Part shown: positions 55,434-64,000 of the stretch, piece after piece
Layout of the letters: the number at the start of each line of letters is the position of its first letter
Numbering within the stretch: the first letter of the stretch is position 1
From: Vibrio pelagius
GTDB taxonomy: Bacteria; Pseudomonadota; Gammaproteobacteria; Enterobacterales; Vibrionaceae
NCBI RefSeq assembly: GCF_024347575.1
Contig: NZ_AP025503.1
Coordinates: 682,001 to 746,000, forward strand
Length of the DNA stretch: 64,000 nt
Direction: 5' to 3'
Made by a program: the position numbers and the translations under genes
The notes under the pieces: generated by a model
Told to the model about the DNA's origin: nothing
Database searches by the model: none
What the model saw: only the letters and a program-made list of their open reading frames with translations

Positions 55434-55540
55434 AGATTCCAGACACCTCGTCCCTCGGTTCTGGAATGACGGTGACTTTGGTGCTTTATGAACGACTTAC
55501 GTCATTCACTAAAGCGACGGAGGAGCGTAGTAGGGAATCT
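55434..55540. repeat. 107-bp intergenic repeat, copy 2
   Basis: Same unit, 133 bp downstream of copy 1 in the same orientation. The changes are A to G in the first hairpin loop and C to A in the second stem (ATTCACTA), which weakens that hairpin. Confidence 0.8.
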
Positions 55541-55594
55541 CTGTGGAATAAAAAAGGCTGGCATGTCGCCAACCTTTCATTTTTCTTTGTGCCG

Positions 55595-56479
55595 TTAGAA
55601 CAACTTACTCGACCAACCGAGCTTGTTTCGTAGCACGTGATAGTAGCTGTAATCTTTAGGGTGGATCAGCTTAAGAACGTTGGGGCTTTGGTAGATGTGA
55701 ATCTCGTCACCTGGTGAAACAGGGAGTGAGATTTGACCATCACAGCTTACCTCTTGAGTGCCACGATTGTCTGGAGAGACGATAAGTTTAATGTGGCGCT
55801 TGCTATCTACTACTAAAGGGCGGCTCGATAGGGTGTGTGGAAACATCGGCACTAAAGAAATAGCGTTTAAACTTGAAGATAGGATCGGGCCACCGCCAGA
55901 GAGTGAATAGGCTGTAGAGCCTGTCGGTGTTGAGACAATCAAACCATCTGAACGTTGTGAAAAGGCGAAGCTATCATCGATGTAGACTTCAAACTCGATC
56001 ATGTGAGCGACTTGGCCGGGGTGAAGTACCGCTTCGTTAAGTGCTGCATTGTGGCTTTTTATTTGACCATGACGATGGATCTCGGTTTCAAGTAAGAAAC
56101 GCTCTTCCTCCATGAACTCACCAGTCAGCACATCAGTTAGTGCTGACTGGAAATTCTCAGGGTTAAGGTCGGTCAAGAAGCCGAGGTTACCCCGGTTTAC
56201 ACCGATCACTGAGATATCGAATCGAGACAAGATACGCGCAGCGCCGAGCATGTTGCCATCACCGCCTACAACCACCGCCAAATCCGCTCGTTTTCCGAGT
56301 TCGACTAAGCTAGAGAATCGCTCTTTAGGGATGTCGTCTAAGATACTGGCTAACCTGTCATCAACAAACACTTGATAGCCTTCAGTACTTAACCACTGAT
56401 ACAGCTCTCTATGAGTCTGAATTGCTTGTTGATCTCGAGGTTTACCAATGATGGCGATGACTTCAAATGGCTTTTTCAT
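55595..56479 (-). CDS. nadK: NAD kinase
   Basis: NadK phosphorylates NAD to NADP. The 294-residue protein has the GGDGNML motif (residues 72-78), [17 protein letters not shown] and [13 protein letters not shown], which define the family. Start ATG at 56479 is divergent from grpE and preceded by a short promoter region. Confidence 0.95.
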   Translation of the reverse strand: MKKPFEVIAIIGKPRDQQAIQTHRELYQWLSTEGYQVFVDDRLASILDDIPKERFSSLVELGKRADLAVVVGGDGNMLGAARILSRFDISVIGVNRGNLGFLTDLNPENFQSALTDVLTGEFMEEERFLLETEIHRHGQIKSHNAALNEAVLHPGQVAHMIEFEVYIDDSFAFSQRSDGLIVSTPTGSTAYSLSGGGPILSSSLNAISLVPMFPHTLSSRPLVVDSKRHIKLIVSPDNRGTQEVSCDGQISLPVSPGDEIHIYQSPNVLKLIHPKDYSYYHVLRNKLGWSSKLF

Positions 56480-56500
56480 AGGGTTTCCAAACGAATTAGG

Positions 56501-56530
56501 CTTGAATCAAAATTCTTCATCCCCATAATA
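56501..56530 (+). promoter_or_regulatory. Sigma32-like heat-shock promoter of grpE
   Basis: CTTGAAT, 13 bp, CCCCATAATA closely matches the sigma32 consensus CTTGAAA-N11-16-CCCCAT. It lies 92 bp upstream of the grpE start. Confidence 0.8.
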
Positions 56531-56622
56531 AAGGCAAGTTGAATGACTATGCGAGTGTTTTATATCAAATTGGGCGCTAATACGCCGCTCACTGGCATAG
56601 AAAACTGAATTCTGGAGATATC

Positions 56623-57216
56623 ATGAGCAACGAAGAAAACAAAGTAACGGAAGAAGAGCTAGATCAGATCATTGCTGAGGCAGAGAAAGTTGAAGCAGAA
56701 GCAGATGCCGAAGCGCAAGTTGAAGAAGCGGCTGACGAGCAAGAAGCAAAGATCGCTCAACTAGAAGCAGCTTTGTTGTCGAGCGAAGCGAAAGTGAAAG
56801 AGCAACAAGATTCTGTTCTACGTGCGAAAGCGGAAGTTGAAAACATGCGCCGCCGCACTGAGCAAGAGATCGATAAAGCGCGTAAATTTGCTCTAAACAA
56901 GTTTGCTGAAGAGCTGCTACCAGTTATCGACAACTTAGAGCGTGCAATGCAAGCCGCAGACGCTGAAAACGAAGTGGTTAAGCCACTGTTTGAAGGTGTT
57001 GAGCTAACACACAAAACATTTGTCGACGTAGTGGCTAAGTTTGGTCTTAAAGAGATCAACCCTGAAGGAGAAGCATTCAACCCTGAGCTTCACCAAGCAA
57101 TGTCTATCCAAGAGAGCCCAGATCACGAGCCAAACACCGTTATGTTTGTGATGCAAAAAGGCTATGAGCTAAATGGTCGTGTGATTCGTCCTGCAATGGT
57201 TATGGTTTCAAAATAG
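56623..57216 (+). CDS. grpE: GrpE nucleotide exchange factor
   Basis: GrpE releases ADP from DnaK. The N-terminal half is an acidic, Ala-rich coiled coil; the C-terminal beta domain ends [35 protein letters not shown] is the conserved helix. 197 residues is normal. A good ribosome site (GGAGATATC) precedes the ATG. Confidence 0.95.
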   Translation: MSNEENKVTEEELDQIIAEAEKVEAEADAEAQVEEAADEQEAKIAQLEAALLSSEAKVKEQQDSVLRAKAEVENMRRRTEQEIDKARKFALNKFAEELLPVIDNLERAMQAADAENEVVKPLFEGVELTHKTFVDVVAKFGLKEINPEGEAFNPELHQAMSIQESPDHEPNTVMFVMQKGYELNGRVIRPAMVMVSK

Positions 57217-57238
57217 ATAACCGAATCATGTGAAATTC

Positions 57239-57268
57239 AGAGAGAGGCTTCGGCCTCTCTTTTTTTTA
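57239..57268 (+). terminator. Intrinsic terminator after grpE
   Basis: AGAGAGGC-TTCG-GCCTCTCT has a UUCG tetraloop and is followed by eight T. Confidence 0.92.
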
Positions 57269-57540
57269 TGTTTTAAACAGTGGTGGTCTAATGAAAAAAG
57301 CCAAAATAACACCATAGGTATGACGTTCCCTTTAATTAGTGATTTCAAGTGTTTAGATTAATATGTTATGAAACAAGTTGTTTTTAATTGATTGCTCTGA
57401 TGTCACATTTGTAATTAATATGTAAAATAATACTTTCAATTGTTATCTTGATATGTAAAATCTCCGGTCATATCGAGATATTGCTCGTATATATAACTAT
57501 AAAAGTACACATTTCAAACATAACAAACTGGAGATAAACG
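57269..57540 (+). other. Leader/promoter region of the DAACS symporter
   Basis: The region is AT-rich with several TATAAT-like stretches and no coding sequence. No regulator site is recognised. Confidence 0.45.
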
Positions 57541-58815
57541 ATGGATAAATCGCTCTCAAGTAAAATTTTTGTAGGTTTATTTGCCGGCCTACTTATCGGT
57601 ACTGCAATTCAGTACCTATTCAGCGGTATTGCGATCTTTGATACCTACCTACTCGGTGCTGCGGAAGGCGCTGGTGGTATGTTCGTTTCACTTATTAAAC
57701 TTCTTGTGGTCCCACTTGTTTACGTATCTATCGTTTGCGGTATCGCTGAACTGAAAGATATCCGTTCATTTGGTCGCCTTGGTGGTAAAACTTTTGCTCT
57801 TTACATTATCAACACCATCATTGCGATTTCTGCTGCGCTAACTATCGGTTTGATCTTCCAACCAGGTGCGGGTGCTAGCTTAGCGGGTACGGTTTCTGAG
57901 ACGATTGCTCTAACAACAACAGAAACTCCAGATATCTTCTCTCTGGTTGTGAACATTGTTCCTAGCAACCCAGTACAAGCATTTGCAAGCGGCGACATGC
58001 TTCAAATCATCTTCATGGCGATTCTAACGGGCCTTGCTATTCAAGCGCTTGATTCTCGTGGTGGCCCAGCTATCAAGACGTTCAAGATGGCGAATGAAAT
58101 CATGATGAAGCTTATCGGCTTAGTAATGAGCCTTGCGCCATACGGTGTATTTGCCCTTATGATTCAACTGGGCGCAACGCTTGATGCAAACACGCTAATG
58201 TCTGTAGCAGGTTATGTCGCACTTGTTGTTGCAATGCTAGTGTTCTGGATTTTCTTCTTCTACCCAGCAATGGTTGGTGCATTCACAGGTGTTTCTCCAA
58301 AACAGTTCCTGCGTGCAACTCGTGAGCAAGTTCTATTCTCACTATCGACGGCAAGCTCTAACGCGACAATCCCTGTAACAATGCGTACCCTTACAGAGAA
58401 ACTGAATGTTTCTAAATCTGTAGCGGGCTTCGGTGTACCGCTAGGTGCAACAATGAACATGTCTGGTGTCTCTATCTACATTGCACTAGCAACTATGTTC
58501 GTTGCTAACGCATTTGGTCAGCCAATCAATACTGCAGATATCTTTACTCTTGGTCTTACTATCCTGCTACTGTCTATCGGTGCTGGTGGTGTTCCGGGTG
58601 GTGGTGTAGTAATGGTAGGTGTTCTATTGCACCAACTAGGTCTACCACCAGAAGGTCTAGCAATCGTTGCAGCGGTAGACCGTATTTGTGACATGTTCTG
58701 TACTTCTTCTAACGTAGTTGGTGACACAGCAGTAAATACTATCGTTGCTAAGTCTGAAGATGAAATCGGTGTAGAAGCAGACAAAGAAGTTGAACTGAAT
58801 AAAGCCGAAGCTTAA
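57541..58815 (+). CDS. Dicarboxylate/amino acid:cation symporter (DAACS)
   Basis: The 424-residue membrane protein has about eight hydrophobic segments and the DAACS motifs STASSNATIPVTM (helical hairpin HP1), MNMSGVSIY (TM7, NMDGT-like) and GAGGVPGGG (HP2). Such proteins use sodium or protons to import glutamate, aspartate or C4-dicarboxylates. The unusual NMSG instead of NMDG makes the exact substrate uncertain. It is monocistronic. Confidence 0.9.
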   Translation: MDKSLSSKIFVGLFAGLLIGTAIQYLFSGIAIFDTYLLGAAEGAGGMFVSLIKLLVVPLVYVSIVCGIAELKDIRSFGRLGGKTFALYIINTIIAISAALTIGLIFQPGAGASLAGTVSETIALTTTETPDIFSLVVNIVPSNPVQAFASGDMLQIIFMAILTGLAIQALDSRGGPAIKTFKMANEIMMKLIGLVMSLAPYGVFALMIQLGATLDANTLMSVAGYVALVVAMLVFWIFFFYPAMVGAFTGVSPKQFLRATREQVLFSLSTASSNATIPVTMRTLTEKLNVSKSVAGFGVPLGATMNMSGVSIYIALATMFVANAFGQPINTADIFTLGLTILLLSIGAGGVPGGGVVMVGVLLHQLGLPPEGLAIVAAVDRICDMFCTSSNVVGDTAVNTIVAKSEDEIGVEADKEVELNKAEA

Positions 58816-58840
58816 TCAGAAAACTCTACATTAAATTGCT

Positions 58841-58872
58841 AAACGCGAGGCCTAGTGCCTCGCGTTTTTCGT
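58841..58872 (+). terminator. Intrinsic terminator after the DAACS symporter
   Basis: AAACGCGAGGC / GCCTCGCGTTT with a 5-nt loop and T-run. Confidence 0.92.
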
Positions 58873-59016
58873 TTGCAGGCAGTGGTCAATTTTGTGAATG
58901 ACAACGTGAAAATTCTCTATGGTTCTGCAAATATTTAATATCGATCACATATAATAATACAATAGTATTTTATATTCGTTGGCAACCTACATTTAGACGA
59001 CATTAAGGAAATTAAA

Positions 59017-60054
59017 ATGAAGTTGTCCTACCTTAGCTTAATCACCGCTGCTGTTTTGGCGACACCAGCTTTTGCCGCAGATACAGATATAGCGACTCAA
59101 TTCAATCTTGATCCTGCGAAAGCCCCTGCGCAGAACTTTGATTTGTCTAAATGGAAGATCAATCTGCCTGAGCTGACTAAAGAGGGCCCGCGTAAAGGCA
59201 AAACGCTTGAGATCGCAAAGGCTGAGCTTGCTAATGTAGAGACGCCTTATGTCCACCCTGAGTGGTTCTACACAGATAAGGAAACGGGTGCGATGGTGTT
59301 TGTTGCTCCAAATACAGCGCCAACCACACCAAACAGTAAGAATACTCGAAGCGAGTTACGCGCTATGTTAGCTGACGATTACGCTGCGCCAGACAACAAC
59401 TTTGCTGTGTCGAGCCATACTAATGCGAAGGAATATGGCTCGATTGGTGGCCAGATGACAGCAACTCTGTCGGTTGATCAAGTGAGCACCAGTGGTAACT
59501 ATAACAAGACAGGCGCGTTCTCTGTGGTGATTGGTCAGATTCATGGCTCCGACAATGAACCGCTGAAGATTGTTTACCGTAAGTTGCCAGAGCACGAGCA
59601 TGGCTCCCTAACTTGGAACTATGAGCTTAACCCTGCACCAGAGCTGCAGAATGCAAAAGATGAGAACGGTAAGAAGTTGCGCAAAGATATTCGCCATGAT
59701 GTGTTTGGCAAATACCACCTGAAGAAGGGCAGTGCAGACCCAGTTGATGGCATTAAGCTAGGGGAAGTTTTCTCCTACGATGTTGATATTAAAGATACGA
59801 TGATGCATCTCACTTTCACCAAGAATCCAAATTCAGATTCGCCAGTGGTGAAAACTTATGAAGTGGATTTGGCGAAAGGTAATTACCAAGGTCACGATGT
59901 CGATTTAGGTTACGGTCAGGACTGGATGTATTTTAAAGCTGGCGCTTACAATCAGTGCAATACCAAAAAGTCGAGCTCAGCGTGTGAATGGCGAGGTATG
60001 GACGCAGGCGATTACACCAAAGTCAGTTTCTACCAACTGGATTTAAACCAATAA
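59017..60054 (+). CDS. Alginate lyase, polysaccharide lyase family 7
   Basis: PL7 lyases cut alginate by beta-elimination. The protein has a signal peptide (MKLSYLSLITAAVLATPAFA), then RSELR at 111-115, QIHG at 174-177 and YFKAGAYNQ at 305-313, the three PL7 active-site blocks. QIH often favours G-rich or mixed alginate. At 345 residues it has a single catalytic domain and no carbohydrate-binding module. It is monocistronic and would act outside the cytoplasm on brown-algal alginate, which points to a marine, algae-associated bacterium. Confidence 0.92.
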   Translation: MKLSYLSLITAAVLATPAFAADTDIATQFNLDPAKAPAQNFDLSKWKINLPELTKEGPRKGKTLEIAKAELANVETPYVHPEWFYTDKETGAMVFVAPNTAPTTPNSKNTRSELRAMLADDYAAPDNNFAVSSHTNAKEYGSIGGQMTATLSVDQVSTSGNYNKTGAFSVVIGQIHGSDNEPLKIVYRKLPEHEHGSLTWNYELNPAPELQNAKDENGKKLRKDIRHDVFGKYHLKKGSADPVDGIKLGEVFSYDVDIKDTMMHLTFTKNPNSDSPVVKTYEVDLAKGNYQGHDVDLGYGQDWMYFKAGAYNQCNTKKSSSACEWRGMDAGDYTKVSFYQLDLNQ

Positions 60055-60076
60055 TCATCGATAAATATTGATTTTC

Positions 60077-60104
60077 AAAGGCCTTCTATATGAAGGTCTT
60101 TTTT
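60077..60104 (+). terminator. Intrinsic terminator after the alginate lyase gene
   Basis: AAAGGCCTTC / GAAGGTCTTT with loop TATAT and a T-run. Confidence 0.75.
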
Positions 60105-60250
60105 ATGGGGCTAAGAATAAGGCAGAGGTTTTAATTGGGCGCTAAATGCGAGGTTTTCTCAACTGTGGAGCCTTAACTGGCAAGGGATCGCTCATATTTT
60201 ACCGTTATGAAAAAAGATGGGAAAAAAAATAGATTTTTTTTACGTGTTCC

Positions 60251-60279
60251 CTTGAAAACCAATTTGTCGCCCTTATCTA
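60251..60279 (+). promoter_or_regulatory. Sigma32-like heat-shock promoter of dnaK
   Basis: CTTGAAA then, 12 bp later, CCCTTATCTA. The -35 is perfect and the -10 region partial. The leader to the dnaK start is about 120 nt. Confidence 0.7.
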
Positions 60280-60326
60280 TGGTGCATACGAAAAGCAAAT
60301 TAAATTTGCACTTAAATTTTGTGTGT

Positions 60327-60366
60327 CGGGGGTTGAATCCCCGGTAACCAGCCCCACATATGTGGG
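60327..60366 (+). promoter_or_regulatory. Paired hairpins in the dnaK leader
   Basis: CGGGG-N7-CCCCG (60327-60343) is followed by the palindrome CCCACATATGTGGG (60353-60366). The first resembles a tRNA T-arm stem-loop (GGGGGTTGAATCCCC), although no tRNA surrounds it. Leader structures may affect dnaK mRNA stability or translation. Confidence 0.5.
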
Positions 60367-60406
60367 TATAGCAAAAACTAAATAGAATTATTTCGGAGAT
60401 AGCCTG

Positions 60407-62320
60407 ATGGGTAAAATCATTGGTATTGATTTAGGTACTACTAACTCTTGTGTTGCTGTTCTTGACGGCGACAAACCACGCGTAATCGAGAATGCGGAAG
60501 GCGAACGCACAACTGCGTCGGTAATCGCATACACAGACGGCGAGACGCTAGTTGGTCAACCTGCAAAACGTCAAGCTGTTACTAACCCTCAAAACACACT
60601 ATTCGCTATCAAGCGTCTAATCGGTCGTCGTTTTGAAGATGAAGAAGTACAACGTGATATCGAAATCATGCCTTTCAAAATTGTTAAGGCTGACAACGGT
60701 GATGCATGGGTAGAAGCGCAAGGCCAAAAAATGGCTGCTCCTCAAGTATCTGCTGAAGTACTTAAGAAGATGAAGAAAACAGCTGAAGACTTCCTAGGTG
60801 AAGAAGTAACTGGCGCTGTTGTTACTGTTCCTGCTTACTTCAACGATGCACAACGTCAAGCGACTAAAGATGCTGGCCGTATCGCAGGTCTAGACGTTAA
60901 GCGTATCATCAACGAACCAACAGCAGCTGCTCTAGCTTACGGCCTAGACAAGCAAGGCGGTGACCGCACTATCGCTGTATACGACCTTGGTGGTGGTACG
61001 TTCGATATCTCTATCATCGAGATCGACGAAGTTGAAGGCGAGAAGACATTTGAAGTTCTTTCTACTAACGGTGACACTCACCTAGGTGGTGAAGACTTCG
61101 ATAACCGCATGATCAACTACCTAGTAGACGAGTTCAAGAAAGAGCAAGGCATCGATCTTAAGACTGATCCACTAGCAATGCAGCGTGTTAAAGAAGCAGC
61201 AGAAAAAGCGAAAATCGAGCTTTCTTCTACTACTCAAACTGATGTAAACCTACCTTACGTTACTGCTGATGCGACTGGTCCTAAGCACATGAACATCAAA
61301 GTGACTCGTGCGAAGCTTGAGTCTCTAGTTGAAGACCTAGTACAACGTTCTCTTGAGCCTCTAAAAGTTGCTCTAGCGGATGCTGACCTATCTGTAGGCG
61401 AAATCACTGACGTTATCCTAGTTGGTGGTCAAACACGTATGCCTATGGTTCAAGCTAAAGTTGCTGAGTTCTTCGGTAAAGAAGCTCGTAAAGACGTAAA
61501 CCCTGACGAAGCAGTAGCAATGGGCGCTGCAGTTCAAGGTGGTGTATTAGCTGGTGACGTTAAAGACGTACTACTTCTAGACGTTACTCCTCTATCTTTC
61601 GGTATCGAAACGATGGGTGGCGTAATGACTAAGCTAATCGAGAAAAACACAACTATCCCAACAAAAGCGGATCAAGTGTTCTCTACAGCTGAAGATAACC
61701 AAAGCGCGGTAACTATCCACGTACTACAAGGTGAGCGTAAGCAAGCGACTTACAACAAGTCTCTTGGTCAGTTCAACCTAGAAGGTATCCAGCCAGCACC
61801 ACGTGGCATGCCACAAATCGAAGTAACTTTCGACCTAGATGCTGACGGTATCCTAAACGTATCTGCGAAAGATAAAGCGACGGGTAAAGAGCAGAAGATC
61901 ACTATCCAAGCATCAGGCGGTCTGTCTGAGGAAGAGATCGAAGCAATGGTACAAGAAGCAGAAGCTAACAAAGAAGCGGACAAGAAGTTCGAAGAGCTAG
62001 TAACTGCACGTAACCAAGCTGACCAAATGATTCACGGTACTCGTAAGCAAGTAGAAGAAGCTGGTGAAGCTCTACCTGCAGACGAGAAAGAGAAGATTGA
62101 AGCAGCTATCGCAGCTCTAGAATCAGTTAAGTCTGGTGACGACAAAGAAGCGATCGACGCTAAAGTTCAAGAACTTATGCAAGCAGCTCAGAAGCTAATG
62201 GAAATCGCTCAACAGCAAGCTCAAGCTCAACAAGCTGGTGCTGAAGCAGGTGAGCAACCTAAGCAAGACGACGATGTTGTTGACGCAGAGTTTGAAGAAG
62301 TTAAAGACGACAAAAAATAA
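60407..62320 (+). CDS. dnaK: Chaperone DnaK (Hsp70)
   Basis: DnaK is the main ATP-dependent chaperone. The 637-residue protein begins [14 protein letters not shown], has [19 protein letters not shown], the linker [11 protein letters not shown] and a C-terminal lid ending in an acidic tail ([14 protein letters not shown]). Codon bias is strong. The sigma32-like promoter and the downstream dnaJ complete the standard heat-shock pair. Confidence 0.98.
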   Translation: MGKIIGIDLGTTNSCVAVLDGDKPRVIENAEGERTTASVIAYTDGETLVGQPAKRQAVTNPQNTLFAIKRLIGRRFEDEEVQRDIEIMPFKIVKADNGDAWVEAQGQKMAAPQVSAEVLKKMKKTAEDFLGEEVTGAVVTVPAYFNDAQRQATKDAGRIAGLDVKRIINEPTAAALAYGLDKQGGDRTIAVYDLGGGTFDISIIEIDEVEGEKTFEVLSTNGDTHLGGEDFDNRMINYLVDEFKKEQGIDLKTDPLAMQRVKEAAEKAKIELSSTTQTDVNLPYVTADATGPKHMNIKVTRAKLESLVEDLVQRSLEPLKVALADADLSVGEITDVILVGGQTRMPMVQAKVAEFFGKEARKDVNPDEAVAMGAAVQGGVLAGDVKDVLLLDVTPLSFGIETMGGVMTKLIEKNTTIPTKADQVFSTAEDNQSAVTIHVLQGERKQATYNKSLGQFNLEGIQPAPRGMPQIEVTFDLDADGILNVSAKDKATGKEQKITIQASGGLSEEEIEAMVQEAEANKEADKKFEELVTARNQADQMIHGTRKQVEEAGEALPADEKEKIEAAIAALESVKSGDDKEAIDAKVQELMQAAQKLMEIAQQQAQAQQAGAEAGEQPKQDDDVVDAEFEEVKDDKK

Positions 62321-62324
62321 TTTT

Positions 62325-62428
62325 TCGTCGCTATAACACGTGATTTCTGCGTCGAAGGTACTCACTTACACTTGTAAGCTCCGTGCCTTCTCCTTGAACT
62401 AACGTGTTTTAGCTTAGAAAAAGTCGTT
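62325..62428. repeat. ERIC-like palindrome between dnaK and dnaJ
   Basis: The core ACTCACTTACACTTGTAAGC followed by TCCGTGCC resembles the ERIC consensus core (CACTTAC...GTAAGCTCC). The outer arms ACACGT...ACGTGT and GTCG/CGAC continue the palindrome over about 100 bp. It lies in the dnaK-dnaJ transcript and could fold into a long hairpin that changes the ratio of the two messages. Confidence 0.65.
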
Positions 62429-62444
62429 TTTCGATTTCTAAATA

Positions 62445-62476
62445 TACGGGCGTCAGAGGTAACTCTCACGCCCGTA
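62445..62476 (+). terminator. Possible hairpin terminator before dnaJ
   Basis: TACGGGCG / CGCCCGTA around a 16-nt loop, followed by AAATTTGTATTT. The T content is weak, so it may attenuate rather than end transcription into dnaJ. Confidence 0.45.
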
Positions 62477-62605
62477 AATTTGTATTTAGGCTGTCAATCT
62501 AGATAATGGCTCTCGAATCTCGAATCTCGAACCTTTATCTAGGTTGATACATAAGCTACTGAAAGATGTAATTTGGTAGTGGTAATAAATTTGGTGACTT
62601 AGAAC

Positions 62606-63751
62606 ATGTCAAAACGTGATTTTTACGAAGTATTAGGCGTCAGCCGTGATGCATCAGAGCGCGATATTAAAAAGGCGTACAAACGCTTAGCAATGAAGTT
62701 CCACCCAGACCGTAACCAGGGTGATGAAAGCGCAGCAGAAAAGTTTAAAGAAGTAAAAGTAGCGTATGAGATCCTTACCGATTCTCAGAAGAAAGCCGCT
62801 TATGACCAGTATGGTCACGCAGCCTTTGAACAAGGCGGTATGGGCGGCGGTGGCGGCTTCGGCGGCGGTCATGGTGATTTCGGTGACATCTTCGGTGATG
62901 TGTTTGGCGATATCTTTGGTGGTGGTCGTCGTGGTGGCGGTCAGCAACGTGCACAACGTGGTTCAGACCTGCGCTACAACATGGAACTGACTCTAGAAGA
63001 GGCGGTTCGCGGTGTATCGAAAGAGATTGAAGTACCTACACTCGTTGAGTGTGACGTATGTGACGGTAGCGGCGCGAAGAAAGGCTCTTCAGCTCAAACC
63101 TGTGGTACGTGTCATGGCCACGGTCAAGTTCAAATGCGTCAAGGCTTCTTTGCTGTTCAACAAACGTGTCCAACGTGTAACGGTAAAGGCAAGATCATTA
63201 AAGACCCATGTAACTCTTGTCATGGTCAAGGTCGTAAGCAGAAGACCAAAACACTTAACGTTAAGATTCCAGCTGGCGTGGACACGGGCGACCGTATCCG
63301 TCTATCTGGCGAAGGTGAAGCGGGAGAGCAAGGCGCTCCAGCAGGCGACCTATATGTACAAGTTCATGTAAAAGAGCACAACATCTTTGAGCGTGACGGC
63401 AACAACCTTTACTGCGAAGTACCAGTAAGTTTCTCTATGGCTGCGCTAGGCGGTGAGGTTGAAGTTCCTACACTGGACGGTCGTGTAAACCTTAAGGTGC
63501 CAGAAGAGACACAAACGGGCCGTATGTTCCGTATGCGTGGCAAAGGCGTGAAAGGCGTTCGTGGCGGCGGTGTGGGTGACCTAATCGTTAAGCTAGTGGT
63601 TGAGACACCGGTTAAGCTAAGCTCTCGTCAGAAAGAGCTTCTACGTGAGTTTGAAGAGACATGTGGCGGTGAAGCGGCAAGCAAGCACAAGCCTAAGTCT
63701 GAAGGTTTCTTCAGCGGCGTTAAAAACTTCTTCGATGACCTAACTAAATAA
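62606..63751 (+). CDS. dnaJ: Chaperone DnaJ (Hsp40)
   Basis: DnaJ stimulates DnaK ATPase and delivers substrates. The J domain has HPD at residues about 33-35, followed by a Gly/Phe-rich linker and four CxxCxGxG zinc repeats ([32 protein letters not shown]), then the C-terminal domains. 381 residues is normal. Confidence 0.97.
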   Translation: MSKRDFYEVLGVSRDASERDIKKAYKRLAMKFHPDRNQGDESAAEKFKEVKVAYEILTDSQKKAAYDQYGHAAFEQGGMGGGGGFGGGHGDFGDIFGDVFGDIFGGGRRGGGQQRAQRGSDLRYNMELTLEEAVRGVSKEIEVPTLVECDVCDGSGAKKGSSAQTCGTCHGHGQVQMRQGFFAVQQTCPTCNGKGKIIKDPCNSCHGQGRKQKTKTLNVKIPAGVDTGDRIRLSGEGEAGEQGAPAGDLYVQVHVKEHNIFERDGNNLYCEVPVSFSMAALGGEVEVPTLDGRVNLKVPEETQTGRMFRMRGKGVKGVRGGGVGDLIVKLVVETPVKLSSRQKELLREFEETCGGEAASKHKPKSEGFFSGVKNFFDDLTK

Positions 63752-63803
63752 TTTAGGTCATCGAATCCTAAGTTATTGAGATTTAACTTAGTGACTAAAC
63801 TAG

Positions 63804-63830
63804 AAAGCCTGCTCATGTAGCAGGCTTTAT
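63804..63830. terminator. Terminator after dnaJ
   Basis: AAAGCCTGCT-CATGT-AGCAGGCTTT, symmetric, between dnaJ and the convergent pilin-like gene. Confidence 0.88.
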
Positions 63831-63871
63831 TGTATCTCCAGTCTAACTTCACCCCTTTAGTTCATACCGTC

Positions 63872-64000
63872 TCACAGCCAACAAGCCTCTGGGTATTCAA
63901 CATTGGCGTTGTTGAGAGTGAGCTTTTTTGGACTAACGCCATCAAAACAATCATCTTTATCTTGCCCTACTTCCGACTTTGGTGTGGCTGAAATCGTATA
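63872..64000 (-). CDS. C-terminal fragment of a type IV pilin-like protein (partial)
   Basis: On the minus strand an open frame enters the window at 64000 and ends with TGA at 63872-63874. It encodes 42 residues starting YTISATPKS, with DDCFD and ending YPEACWL. YTI.ATP, a late C...C pair and a C-terminal CW are typical of type IV pilins/minor pilins. The rest lies outside the window. Confidence 0.6.
   Translation of the reverse strand, partial: YTISATPKSEVGQDKDDCFDGVSPKKLTLNNANVEYPEACWL

Noticed and set aside
60320..60370. tRNA gene upstream of dnaK
   Set aside because: Only a T-arm-like stem-loop is present; no acceptor, D-arm or anticodon arm can be drawn.
1..64000. CRISPR arrays, rRNA or tRNA genes, plasmid-type replication genes, intact prophage
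   Set aside because: No direct-repeat/spacer arrays, rRNA or tRNA sequence, rep genes or structural phage genes were seen anywhere in the window.

Overview
The window looks like a stretch of the main chromosome of a marine Vibrio (gamma-proteobacterium). This rests on the gene content and order (grpE/recN/nadK/bamE/ratAB/smpB-ssrA, dnaKJ, guaB/guaA/xseA), a tmRNA encoding the tag ANDENYALAA, a periplasmic PL7 alginate lyase, and Vibrio-like protein sequences throughout. No exact species is claimed.

Layout. 0.3-0.6 kb: small zinc-ribbon protein. 0.7-12.9 kb: urea import and urease block, urtABCDE-ureD then ureABC-ureE-ureJ(hupE)-ureF-ureG. It has NtrC-like sites and a sigma54-like promoter in front of urtA and a strong terminator between ureD and ureA. 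13-24 kb: housekeeping genes (xseA, guaB, guaA, a SatP-type acetate/succinate transporter, an AGCS symporter, an MBL/beta-CASP exonuclease, a PlsC-like acyltransferase, and a Cys4 protein of unknown function).

24.4-42.8 kb: an AT-rich accessory region holding a DNA phosphorothioation defence locus. It consists of sspBCD (DUF4007 nickase-like, P-loop ATPase, PAPS-reductase-like ATP pyrophosphatase), then IS remnants, then sspFGH (DptF/DptG/DptH homologues, DptH with an FtsK/HerA-like motor), then the cysteine desulfurase sspA. Opposing sspA is a two-gene operon: an M15-peptidase-like predicted zinc protein and a 'phosphorothioation-associated putative methyltransferase'. The expected scheme is that SspA/SspD supply and activate sulfur, SspB nicks, SspC powers backbone modification, and SspFGH restricts unmodified DNA. 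The roles of the methyltransferase and M15-like gene are unknown and are the most interesting part of the window.

42.9-48.1 kb: a YeeE/YedE sulfur transporter, a DUF429 protein, a small copper-related cluster (PCuAC, DUF2946-like), and an exported protein built from four tandem retropepsin-like domains. 48.2-51.1 kb: the remnant of an element integrated at the 3' end of ssrA, bounded by a 39-bp near-perfect repeat. It carries hipBA with four evenly spaced HipB operators and a broken tyrosine integrase fused in frame to an IS3 transposase tail.

51.1-64 kb: ssrA-smpB, ratAB, bamE, recN (three LexA-box-like sites), a pair of 107-bp repeats, nadK, grpE and dnaK-dnaJ (sigma32-like promoters at grpE and dnaK, an ERIC-like palindrome between dnaK and dnaJ), a DAACS symporter, alginate lyase, and the C-terminal end of a type IV pilin-like gene at the right edge. 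All family names come from recognising motifs by eye; no database search was run.
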